Shown here piece by piece: positions 1 through 6,645 of a stretch of 13,396 nucleotides of DNA (its first letter is position 1; each line of letters opens with the position of its first letter). A program made the position numbers and the translations under genes. Under the pieces are notes generated by a model. The model had not been told where the DNA came from, searched no databases, and worked only from the letters and a program-made list of their open reading frames with translations. This DNA is from DATGQT01 sp033720695 (GTDB lineage: Bacteria; Bacteroidota; Rhodothermia; Rhodothermales; Rubricoccaceae), in assembly GCA_033720695.1 (NCBI GenBank), contig JAWWCA010000098.1:1-13396 (forward strand), in the 5' to 3' direction.

Positions 1-1942
1 CGGCGGGGTGGAGGTCGCCGTGGAGCCGCCGGCGCATGGCGAGCGCCTCGGCGTAGTGCGCCTCGGCCTCGTCGTAGCGCCCGAGGTCGTAGTAGGTCTG
101 GCCGAGGCTGTTGAGGAGGGCCGCGGCGGTGGGATGGTCGCCGTCGTGGAGGGCCTGCTGCATCGCGAGGGCGTCGAGGAGCGGGGCCTCCGAGGCGGGG
201 TAGTCGCCGCGCTCTTGGAGGAGGTCGCCGAGGGCGCCGAGGGTCGCGGCAGTCTCCTCGTGGGGGCCGTCGTGGCCCGCGCGCTGCACGGCGAGGGCCC
301 GCCGGAGGAGGGAGTCGGCGGCGGCGTAGTTGCCCTGGCTCACGCGGAGGTCACCGAGGGCGGTCTGGGCCCGCGCGCGGTCGAGCGGGTCGGCGCCGGC
401 GGCGTCGAGGCGGGCGAGGCTCTTCTCGAGGGCGGCCGACGCCTCGTCGAGCAGGCCGAGGGACGCGTAGACGCGGCCGATCGTGCCGAACATCTCGGCC
501 TGCACCTCGGGCTGGCCGGCCAGCTCCGTCTCGACGCGCTGCGCGCCCGCGGCCAGCAGCTCGCGGGCCGTCACGTCGGCGCCGCGCGACTGCGCCGGGT
601 CGGCGCCCTCGAAGAGGGAGGCGAGAAAGGCCGAGACCTCGGCGGCCTTGTCGGCCTCGCCCTGGGCCCGGTCGCGCTCGGCCGCCAGCCGCGCCGTGTA
701 GAACCCGACGAGCACGGCCACGAGCGCGACGACGCCCCCCGTGGCGAGGACGGCGGCGCGGTGCCGGCCGACGAACTTCGTCAGCCGGTACCCCCGGGAG
801 TCGCGGCGGGCCTCGATGGGGAGCCCACCGAGGTGGCGGGTGACGTCGTCGAGGAGCTCAGCGGCCGAGCCGTAGCGGCGCTCGGGCTCCTTGTGCAGCG
901 CCACGAGCGCCATCGTGTCGAGGTCGCCGCGGAGGCGGCGGGCGAGCCGGTCGGGGGTCGTGCCTCGCCTCTCGGCGGCCTCGGGCGTGGCGCGCGCGCT
1001 GGGCGGCGGGGGCGGGGCCCCCAGCACGTCGGCCTCGACCTCCTGGGCCGTGCGGCCCTCCGTCTCGATGGGCGGCTGCCCGCAGAGGAGGCGGTAGAGG
1101 AGCCCGCCGAGCGCGTACACGTCGGTGGCCGTGGTGACGGCCCCGCCGGTGACCTGCTCGGGCGCCGCATAGGCCGGCGTGAGCACCCGGTGCCCGGTCT
1201 GCGTCAGGAGCGCGTCGTCGTCGGTGGCGAGGAGGCGGGCGATCCCGAAGTCGAGCAGCTTCACCTGCGGCCGGCCCTCGGCGTCCTCGGAGACGAGGAT
1301 GTTCGACGGCTTGAGGTCGCGGTGGACGACGAGGTTGCGGTGGGCGTATCGGACGGCCTCGCACACGGTCGCGAAGAGGCGGAGGCGCGCGTCTACGGAG
1401 AGGCGGTGGGCGTCGCAGTAGGCCGTGATCGGCTCGCCCTCGACGTACTCCATCGCGAAGAAGGGCCGCCCGTCGTCCGCCATCCCGCCGCCGACGAGGC
1501 GGGCGATGCCCGGGTGCTCGAGCCGGGCGAGGATCTGGCGCTCGGCTTCGAACCGACGGACGACGGCCTCCGAGTCCATCCCCCGCTTGATCAGCTTGAG
1601 CGCGGCCGTCTGCGCGAACCCCCCCTCGACGCGCTCGGCCAGGTACACCTCGCCCATCCCGCCCCGGCCGATCCGCTCGCCGAGCCGCCAGGGCCCGATG
1701 GTGTCGTCGGTGCGGTGGGCCGAGCCGAGGAGCTCGGACTCGGAGACGTCGAGGGCGTCGAGGGCGAGGCCGTCGAGGAGGGGGTGGGTGTCCTCGTCGG
1801 CGGCGAGGAGGGCGGCGACCTCCTCGTACAGGGCGGGGTCGTCGCCGCAGGCGCGGCGGAGGAAGGCGGTGCGGACGTCGGGGTCGTGCTCGAGCGCCTG
1901 CTCGAAGAGCGTCTGCACGCGTTCCCACTGGAGAACAGTCAT
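1..1942 (-). CDS. Serine/threonine protein kinase with TPR repeats (C-terminus beyond window)
   Basis: Inner-membrane Ser/Thr kinase, 647 residues visible, still open at the window edge. It has a short helical N-terminus (1-65) and a kinase domain at about 86-375: glycine loop GRGGMGEV (92-99), catalytic lysine in AALKLIK (116), HRDLKPSN (207-214, catalytic Asp209), DFG (231-233) and APE (about 260-262). All catalytic residues are present, so it should be active. One hydrophobic segment (about 396-416) precedes at least four 42-residue TPR units (about 476-640), probably periplasmic and sensing or binding a partner. The ATG at 1942 opens with the N-terminus MTVLQWERVQTLF, which I recognise from kinases of this type. 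The ECF sigma gene lies 73 bp upstream on the same strand, so co-transcription is likely. The substrate is unknown; the sigma factor is the obvious candidate. A long plus-strand frame (8-1966) opposite it is not real. Confidence 0.93.
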   Translation of the reverse strand, partial: MTVLQWERVQTLFEQALEHDPDVRTAFLRRACGDDPALYEEVAALLAADEDTHPLLDGLALDALDVSESELLGSAHRTDDTIGPWRLGERIGRGGMGEVYLAERVEGGFAQTAALKLIKRGMDSEAVVRRFEAERQILARLEHPGIARLVGGGMADDGRPFFAMEYVEGEPITAYCDAHRLSVDARLRLFATVCEAVRYAHRNLVVHRDLKPSNILVSEDAEGRPQVKLLDFGIARLLATDDDALLTQTGHRVLTPAYAAPEQVTGGAVTTATDVYALGGLLYRLLCGQPPIETEGRTAQEVEADVLGAPPPPPSARATPEAAERRGTTPDRLARRLRGDLDTMALVALHKEPERRYGSAAELLDDVTRHLGGLPIEARRDSRGYRLTKFVGRHRAAVLATGGVVALVAVLVGFYTARLAAERDRAQGEADKAAEVSAFLASLFEGADPAQSRGADVTARELLAAGAQRVETELAGQPEVQAEMFGTIGRVYASLGLLDEASAALEKSLARLDAAGADPLDRARAQTALGDLRVSQGNYAAADSLLRRALAVQRAGHDGPHEETAATLGALGDLLQERGDYPASEAPLLDALAMQQALHDGDHPTAAALLNSLGQTYYDLGRYDEAEAHYAEALAMRRRLHGDLHPA

Positions 1943-2015
1943 GGGTCGGGGAGCGGTCTGTACTGAGACACGCCGCGAATCCACTCCGAAGCGGTCACGC
2001 CGTGGCGAGAACGCG

Positions 2016-2591
2016 TCAGGGGAGGGCCGAGTCGTCGAGGGCCTTGGAGAGCCAGGCGCGGGCGAGGCGCCAGTCGCGCCGGACGGTGATCTCGGAGACG
2101 CCGAGGACCTCGCCGATCTCCGCCTGCGTCAGCCCGCCGAAAAACCGGAGCTCGACGATGTGCGCCTGCCGCTCCGAGAGCTGGGCGAGGCGGTCGAGCG
2201 CCTCGTCGAGCGCGATGAGCTCGTCGGCCCGCGTCTCGCGCTGCACCTCCCCCTCGACGAGGGTGACCACGGCCGCGTCGCCGCCGCGCTTGGCGGCCTT
2301 CCGCTTGTGCGCGTAGTTGATGAGGATCCGCCGCATGGCGAGGGCGGCGATCCCGAAGAAGTGCGCGCGGTTCTGCCAGGAGCTCTCGTTCTGGCCGATG
2401 AGCTTGAGGTAGGCCTCGTGGACGAGCGCCTGCGTGTCGAGGGTGTGGTCCGCCCGCTCGCCGCGGAGCTGGCGGCGGGCGAGCACCTCCAGCTCGTCGT
2501 AGACGCGCGGGAGGAGGGCGTCCACGACGGTGCGGTTGCCGCCGCTGAGCTCTCCGAGCAGGACGGTGATCTCGTGGTCGGGGAGGGCCAT
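2016..2591 (-). CDS. ECF-like RNA polymerase sigma factor (TIGR02999 type)
   Basis: Sigma-70-family factor of 191 residues, the normal length for ECF sigmas. Region 2 spans about 10-95 (LVHEAYLKLIG at 56-66, then NRAHFFGIAALAMRRILINY). Region 4 spans about 125-187, with the helix-turn-helix LTQAEIGEVLGVSEITVRRD and the WRLARAWL ending typical of the TIGR02999 group. The acidic D-A-E-D motif that usually precedes region 2.2 is replaced by HTLDTQALVHEAY. The frame stays open upstream to 3011, but only the ATG at 2591 gives a standard N-terminus (MALPDHEITVLL) and avoids overlapping the divergent lipoprotein gene. No anti-sigma gene is adjacent; the gene immediately downstream is the TPR kinase. 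It should direct RNA polymerase to a regulon not visible here. Regulation by the kinase is an inference. Confidence 0.93.
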   Translation of the reverse strand: MALPDHEITVLLGELSGGNRTVVDALLPRVYDELEVLARRQLRGERADHTLDTQALVHEAYLKLIGQNESSWQNRAHFFGIAALAMRRILINYAHKRKAAKRGGDAAVVTLVEGEVQRETRADELIALDEALDRLAQLSERQAHIVELRFFGGLTQAEIGEVLGVSEITVRRDWRLARAWLSKALDDSALP

Positions 2592-2724
2592 GGGCGGGGG
2601 TGGATGGGAGGCCTTGGAAAATACCATGATCGGTTTTGCGGAGGAGTGCTGCGTGTGGGAGTAGAGGCCGATCTCGAACGGGCCTCGCCTCCTGAGCACC
2701 CCCTCCATCCAACCCACCGAGTCC
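2592..2724. promoter_or_regulatory. Divergent intergenic region with an AT-rich patch
   Basis: This gap separates the sigma-factor gene from the divergent lipoprotein gene, so it should hold both promoters. The AT-rich patch at 2614-2638 stands out in otherwise GC-rich DNA. On the minus strand it contains TATTTTCC (2616-2623), a partial match to the Bacteroidota -7 element TAnnTTTG, about 25 nt before the sigma start. On the plus strand the patch ends in GGTTTTG. No convincing -33 element is seen for either. Confidence 0.3.
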
Positions 2725-3558
2725 ATGTTGTACCTCAACCGCTCCCACGCCCTCTCCATCTTCGCGCTCGCGCTCTGCATGGTCCTCGCGGCCTGCGACG
2801 CCTCCGACCCCAGCGGCGGCGGCGGCGGCGGCGGCGGGGCCGACACCGCGCCCCCCGTCGCGGGCTCGGCGAGCGCCAGCGCGGCGACCGTCACGCTGAA
2901 CTTCAACGAGGCCATCGACCCCACCTCGGTCAGCGCCGACGCCTTCACGATCACGCCGGGGAACACCAGCGTCGCGAGTGCGACGGCCAGCGGCTCGACG
3001 GTGACGCTCACCCTCGCCAGCGAGCTCCCCGGGAGCCCGAACCAGACCTACTCCGTCGCCTACAGCGGCGTCCGCGATGCCGCCGGGAACCGCGCCAACG
3101 GCTCGGTCTCGTTCGACTACGGCACGGACCCGCCCGCGACGACGTCGCTCCTCATCGACTTCAGCCGCATCGAGGTCATCAACGACTGTGACGGCCTCCT
3201 CGACGGCGATGGCGAGTTCTCCTTCCGCGTCACGGCCACGACCGGCACCGGCCAGTCGCACACGGCCTACAGCGGCTCCCGCACGATGGGGGACGACGAC
3301 ACCTACAGCAGCCTCTCCGACGTCACGTTCGACCTCCCCGCCACCGACGGCCAGCAGGTCACCGTCTCCTTCCGCTCCACCGAGACTGACCAGGACATCT
3401 TCGGGACGACGTTCCCCGACGACCGCATGAACGGCCTGACTGCCACCCGCTCGCACCGCTTCAACAGCGGGTCGTGGTCCTCGACGGGCGCGCTCACCCT
3501 CACGAACGGGAGCGGCAACTGTGAAGTGCGGCTCTACTACGCGGCGCTCCCGCAGTAA
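2725..3558 (+). CDS. Outer-envelope lipoprotein with bacterial Ig-like (Big_5/SwmB-type) domain
   Basis: Predicted lipoprotein of 277 residues. The N-terminus has a hydrophobic signal ending in a lipobox, VLAAC, with the lipidated cysteine at 24. A low-complexity linker with eight consecutive glycines (31-38) follows. Residues about 40-131 form an Ig-like domain of the Big_5 type (LNFNEAIDPTSVSADAFTI, later GVRDAAGNRANGSVSFDY). The rest (about 135-277) is a second beta-rich region I cannot assign. It contains an acidic loop DCDGLLDGDGEF and two cysteines (155 and 266) that could form a disulfide. The function is probably structural or adhesive, which is not shown by the sequence. The ATG at 2725 is chosen because it starts the signal peptide directly; there is no Shine-Dalgarno. 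The gene is divergent from the sigma gene and ends at a strong hairpin. Confidence 0.88.
   Translation: MLYLNRSHALSIFALALCMVLAACDASDPSGGGGGGGGADTAPPVAGSASASAATVTLNFNEAIDPTSVSADAFTITPGNTSVASATASGSTVTLTLASELPGSPNQTYSVAYSGVRDAAGNRANGSVSFDYGTDPPATTSLLIDFSRIEVINDCDGLLDGDGEFSFRVTATTGTGQSHTAYSGSRTMGDDDTYSSLSDVTFDLPATDGQQVTVSFRSTETDQDIFGTTFPDDRMNGLTATRSHRFNSGSWSSTGALTLTNGSGNCEVRLYYAALPQ
2815..2835 (+). repeat. (GGC)7 in-frame trinucleotide tract
   Basis: Seven perfect GGC units followed by GGG encode the polyglycine linker just after the lipidated cysteine of the Ig-like lipoprotein. Because the unit is 3 bp, slippage would change linker length without breaking the frame. Confidence 0.85.
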
Positions 3559-3586
3559 CCCCTGGGGCTCTCACTCCGCCCACCCA

Positions 3587-3617
3587 GCCGGGGGCAGGCA
3601 TCGCGCCTGCCCCCGGC
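3587..3617. terminator. Bidirectional hairpin terminator between convergent genes
   Basis: A perfect 13-bp inverted repeat (GCCGGGGGCAGGC / GCCTGCCCCCGGC) encloses a 5-nt loop, ATCGC. It lies 28 bp after the lipoprotein stop and 19 bp after the stop of the converging coiled-coil gene, so it can serve both. There is no T tract on either side, so it departs from the standard intrinsic terminator. Confidence 0.75.
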
Positions 3618-3636
3618 GTGCGTTCGGTCGGGGCGG

Positions 3637-4797
3637 TCAGGGGCGGAAGCGGACGACGACCTGGGACCGGAACCCCGTCTCGGTGCCGTCAACGACGGGC
3701 GGTACGAACGCCATCGCGCGCACGACCCGCTCGGCGAGGGCGTCGAGCCCGCGTCCGAGTGGCTCGGCGACCGCGGCCTCGGTGACGCGGCCCGTGCCGT
3801 CGGTGGCGAAGAGGACGAGGGCGTCGCCGCCGGCTCCGTCAGGGAGGGCGGTGCGGGGGACGTCGAGGGACTGGAGGAGGGTGCTGACGGCGTCGGCGTT
3901 GCGGAGGCGGGACCAGTCGAACCCGGGGAGCGTGACGGCGGGGGCGCCCTCGCGTAGGAGGAGGTCGGCGCGCAGGGCCTCGGCTTCGCGGTGCAGCGCG
4001 TCCCGCTCGGCGGCGAGGAGGGCTTGGTCCCGCTCCAGGTGCGCGCGGGTGGCGCGGAGGTCGTCGCGCTCCGCTTCGAGGGCGCGCACGCGCTCGGCGA
4101 GGTCGTCGCGCTCGGCCCGCAGGGCGGCGACCTGGGCGACGAGCGCATTGCGCGCCGCCTCGGCGGCCTCGACGCGGGCCCGGAGGTGGCTCGCCGTCTC
4201 CGGGCCGCTCCCGGTCCGGGGCGCAGGAGCGCGGAGCCGCGCGACCTCGCGCTCCAGCCGGGACACCTCCTCGCGCAGACGCGCCGCATCGCGCCGGAGC
4301 CGGTCGCGCTCGGCGTCGTCCTGCAGGCGCTCCTCCACGGCGCGCGCACGTCGGTCCTCGGGAGGGGAGGCGGGCGCGTCCGCCACCGAGGCGCGGGCCC
4401 CCGAGAGGGAGACGACGGCGGGGCCGACGGCGTCGCCCGCCGGCTCGCGGCGGACGTAGGCGTAGACGGGATCGGGCGAGGACAGGAGGGGTGCGGAGGC
4501 CCGCAGCCGGAGGCTCTGCCCCTCGACCGTGAACGCGAGCGTCTCGCCGCTGAACTGGCCCGCCCGCCGGGCCCCCTCGAACGGCCGGTCGGAGACGACG
4601 TAGCGGCCGACGCCGGGGACGGTGAGGACGAGGTGGCCGAACGGGTCCTGCTCTAGCGGGCCGCCGACCACTTCGAGGGACCGCGTCCCGACGAGGAGGG
4701 TGGGGGAGACGAGGCGGAAGCGCTCCTGCGCCTGCGCGGGCGGGGCAGCGAGCAGGAGGCCGAGGGCGCCGAGGAGGAGCGAGCGAGGCGGTACCAT
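3637..4797 (-). CDS. Secreted coiled-coil protein with TonB-like C-terminal domain
   Basis: Exported protein of 386 residues. The signal peptide (1 to about 23) ends AQA before QE. A beta-rich N-terminal region (about 27-135) follows and is unassigned. Two long heptad-rich stretches (about 148-189 and 203-283; LREEVSRLEREVARL, repeated AERDDL units) predict a coiled coil. The C-terminus (about 315-386) resembles the TonB C-terminal/energy-transducer fold: VLFATDGTGRVTEAAV, LDALAERVVRAMAFVPP, and a final VVVRFRP strand. Classical TonB has an uncleaved N-terminal anchor and a proline-rich spacer; here both are replaced, so coupling to ExbBD is doubtful. It may instead be a periplasmic scaffold. 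It is the last gene of a minus-strand run, 111 bp after the glycosyltransferase. The export and coiled-coil calls are firm; the TonB-domain call is moderate. Confidence 0.85.
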   Translation of the reverse strand: MVPPRSLLLGALGLLLAAPPAQAQERFRLVSPTLLVGTRSLEVVGGPLEQDPFGHLVLTVPGVGRYVVSDRPFEGARRAGQFSGETLAFTVEGQSLRLRASAPLLSSPDPVYAYVRREPAGDAVGPAVVSLSGARASVADAPASPPEDRRARAVEERLQDDAERDRLRRDAARLREEVSRLEREVARLRAPAPRTGSGPETASHLRARVEAAEAARNALVAQVAALRAERDDLAERVRALEAERDDLRATRAHLERDQALLAAERDALHREAEALRADLLLREGAPAVTLPGFDWSRLRNADAVSTLLQSLDVPRTALPDGAGGDALVLFATDGTGRVTEAAVAEPLGRGLDALAERVVRAMAFVPPVVDGTETGFRSQVVVRFRP

Positions 4798-4842
4798 AGC
4801 GGGACGCAGGAGGCCGGTGGAGCGCCAAGGGTGCGCGGCGAG

Positions 4843-4859
4843 ACCGTTAGCGGACCGTT
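4843..4859. promoter_or_regulatory. ACCGTT direct repeat, one helical turn apart, upstream of the coiled-coil gene
   Basis: ACCGTT occurs at 4843-4848 and 4854-4859, exactly 11 bp start to start (AACGGT on the transcribed strand). It sits 46-62 bp upstream of the start at 4797. This spacing suits a dimeric regulator bound to one face of the helix, but two 6-mers are weak evidence. Confidence 0.2.
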
Positions 4860-4908
4860 CAGCAACGCGCCCGTTCCCGATGCGCCGGCTGAGAGAGGCC
4901 TCGGGGAC

Positions 4909-5592
4909 TCAGCCGCGGGCCTCCGGGGCGTCGGGGTAGAACCGCTTGAACCAGGGGGCGGGGAGGCCGAGGGCCCAGGCGCTCCAGAGCGCGAGGTTGC
5001 GGAGCTGCTGGCGGAGCGGGCCGTTCCGGTGGAACCGCCGCGCGCTCGTCACCACGGCGGCGTCGAGGAACGCGAACCGGCCCTGGCGCCGGAGCCGCCG
5101 CACCAGCTCCAGGTCCTCGAAGATCGGCTGCTCCGGGAAGCCGCCGACGGCCTCGAACGCCGCCCGCCGCGCGAACGGGGCGCGGTCCCCGAAGGCGAGC
5201 CGGTGCCACCGCATCCACAGCCGCAGCGACCACACCCGCATCCAGAACCCGTCGGCGTCGAAGGTGGTGCGGAAGCAGCCGCCGGCGACGGCGCCGTCGC
5301 GGAGCGCCTGGCGCACGGCGTCGAGGGCGCCGGGGGGGAGGCGGGTGTCGGCGTGGAGAAAGAGGAGGACGCCGCCCGAGGCGGCGGCGGCCCCCGCGTT
5401 CATCTGCCGGGCCCGCCCGCGCGGCGCCGTCAGCACGCGGGCGTGGGGGGATGCCAGCGCGCGCGTCTCGTCCGTCGACCCGCCGTCCACGACGAGCACC
5501 TCCTTCGGCCCTGGCTGCGACGCCACGCTCGTCAGCGTCCCCTCGATGTGGGCCGCCTCGTCGAGCGTGGGGATGACGACGGACACGGTCAT
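4909..5592 (-). CDS. Family 2 glycosyltransferase, TIGR04283 (rSAM/selenodomain-associated type 2)
   Basis: GT-A fold glycosyltransferase of 227 residues, full length for the family. It shows the nucleotide-sugar-binding start SVVIPTLDEAAHI (4-16), VVDGGSTDET (34-43), the metal-binding region LLFLHADTRLPP (76-87, Asp82) and the acceptor-side signature GDRAPFARRAAFEAVGGFP (135-153) with IFEDLELVRRLRRQG (157-171, catalytic-site ED at 159-160). These match the TIGR04283 group, which current databases label as an arsenosugar-biosynthesis glycosyltransferase. The usual partners (TIGR04282 transferase, radical SAM/selenodomain proteins) are not in this window, so the pathway label is uncertain. The enzyme has no signal or clear membrane span and should be cytoplasmic. 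It lies 58 bp after the guanidino-enzyme gene on the same strand. Confidence 0.9.
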   Translation of the reverse strand: MTVSVVIPTLDEAAHIEGTLTSVASQPGPKEVLVVDGGSTDETRALASPHARVLTAPRGRARQMNAGAAAASGGVLLFLHADTRLPPGALDAVRQALRDGAVAGGCFRTTFDADGFWMRVWSLRLWMRWHRLAFGDRAPFARRAAFEAVGGFPEQPIFEDLELVRRLRRQGRFAFLDAAVVTSARRFHRNGPLRQQLRNLALWSAWALGLPAPWFKRFYPDAPEARG

Positions 5593-5613
5593 GGGAGGGG
5601 CGGCACTCGGGAG

Positions 5614-5651
5614 GGGCAGGACGAGGGCCCTCGCCCCCGCCGCGCCTGCCC
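5614..5651 (-). terminator. Imperfect hairpin after the guanidino-enzyme gene
   Basis: Outer arms GGGCAGG (5614-5620) and CCTGCCC (5645-5651) flank an inner palindrome CGAGGGCCCTCG (5622-5633). The outer arm touches the stop codon of the upstream gene. Read on the minus strand, the inner stem extends to 7 bp with one G-U pair and a GGCC loop. It may reduce read-through into the glycosyltransferase gene. No T tract is present. Confidence 0.4.
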
Positions 5652-6535
5652 TACCAGAACATCAGCTTCATGCAGAACACCGAGCCGCCCGACTTCAGGA
5701 ACTCGTCGGTGTCCAGCTCGACGACCTCGTAGCCGGCCCCCTGGAGCGCCCTGTTCGTCGCCTCGCAGCCGCGCTGGATGAGGACGTGGCGGCCGTCCGG
5801 GGAGTGGGCGTTGCAGGCGAAGAGCCGGCGGGCCTCGTCCTCGGGGGCCTCGATGAGCGTCTCGAAGTGGGCCTTGAGCAGCGCCCGCCCCTCGTCGTCG
5901 AAGGCGCCGGGGTAGTAGAGCGCCGTGGCCTCGTCGAGCGGACAGAGGCAGGTGTCGAGGTGGTAGAAGTCGGGGTCCTGGAGCGAGAGGGGGAGGACGG
6001 GGATGCCGAGCTTCTCGGCGAAGCGCTCGTAGACGACGCGGCTCGTCCGGTAGCCGTAGCCGCCCCAGAGGAGGTAGCGGCCGGGGTGCCAGAGGGCGTC
6101 GCCCATGCCCTCGAAGTCGCCGGGGAGGTCGGGGTCGAGGCCGCGCACGTCGTAGCCCTCGGCCTCGAAAAAGCGGGCGTAGTGCAGCACCTCGGGCTTG
6201 CGCTGCTCGGCGTGCATGCGGCTGAGCACGACGCCCCGCGCGCCGCCGGGGGCGTGGTAGGGGAGCGTCTGGTTGGCGCAGAACACCATGTCCGGCAGCC
6301 CCTCCACGCCCTCCATCACGCGGACGGTCACGCCGAGGCGCTCGTAGGCGTCGCGGAGGGCCTCCCACTGGGCGCGCGCCCGCTCCGGGTCGACGGTCCC
6401 GACGTTGCCCGCCATGTGGGGGTTGATGACGTAGGCGACGCGGAAGTGGGCCGGCGTCGTGAGGAGGACGCGGCCGGGCCGGGGGATGGCCGGGAGGCTG
6501 GCGAGGTCGAAGCGCTCGGCGAGCGGGGCGTTCAT
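5651..6535 (-). CDS. Guanidino-group hydrolase or amidinotransferase, arginine deiminase/DDAH fold
   Basis: Enzyme of 294 residues in the pentein fold, which attacks guanidino carbons through a cysteine thioester. Family landmarks appear in order: LPDMVFCANQ (80-89), FEGMGDALW (141-149, where DDAH has an EGGD motif; Glu142 and Asp146), YHLDTCLCPL (191-200, catalytic His192) and a C-terminal TDEFLKSGGSVFCMKLMFW (276-294, nucleophile Cys288). The layout and length are closest to dimethylarginine dimethylaminohydrolase and related arginine dihydrolases, but the exact substrate (arginine, methylarginine, other) cannot be read from the sequence. The ATG at 6535 is chosen because the upstream in-frame ATG at 6592 lies inside the terminator hairpin of the preceding gene. 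The protein is cytoplasmic, with no signal peptide. The glycosyltransferase gene follows on the same strand. Confidence 0.88.
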   Translation of the reverse strand: MNAPLAERFDLASLPAIPRPGRVLLTTPAHFRVAYVINPHMAGNVGTVDPERARAQWEALRDAYERLGVTVRVMEGVEGLPDMVFCANQTLPYHAPGGARGVVLSRMHAEQRKPEVLHYARFFEAEGYDVRGLDPDLPGDFEGMGDALWHPGRYLLWGGYGYRTSRVVYERFAEKLGIPVLPLSLQDPDFYHLDTCLCPLDEATALYYPGAFDDEGRALLKAHFETLIEAPEDEARRLFACNAHSPDGRHVLIQRGCEATNRALQGAGYEVVELDTDEFLKSGGSVFCMKLMFW

Positions 6536-6581
6536 GGGCAGGCGAGAGGGGGGGCGGAAGATACGGGCCCAAACGAGGAAA

Positions 6582-6608
6582 GGCGCCTGCACACATCGTG
6601 CAGGCGCC
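6582..6608 (-). terminator. Intrinsic terminator of the ABC/lipoprotein operon
   Basis: A perfect 11-bp stem (GGCGCCTGCAC / GTGCAGGCGCC) encloses the 5-nt loop ACATC, 37 bp after the lipoprotein stop. On the minus strand the stem is followed by TTTCCTCGTTT, the most T-rich tail of any hairpin in the window. It is a good intrinsic terminator and also rules out the earlier start for the guanidino-enzyme gene. Confidence 0.8.
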
Positions 6609-6645
6609 CCCGTTGCGGGGTGCCCCTCTCACCCCATCCACGGCC

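Noticed and set aside
8..1966. 652-codon plus-strand open frame
   Set aside because: It lies antisense to the kinase, whose motifs are all in order. The translation is low-complexity Glu/Gly/Val/Arg, as expected opposite GC-rich codons.
2592..3011. N-terminal extension of the sigma factor to 3011
   Set aside because: It would add about 140 residues without similarity and overlap most of the signal peptide and first domain of the divergent lipoprotein. ATG at 2591 gives the normal ECF length.
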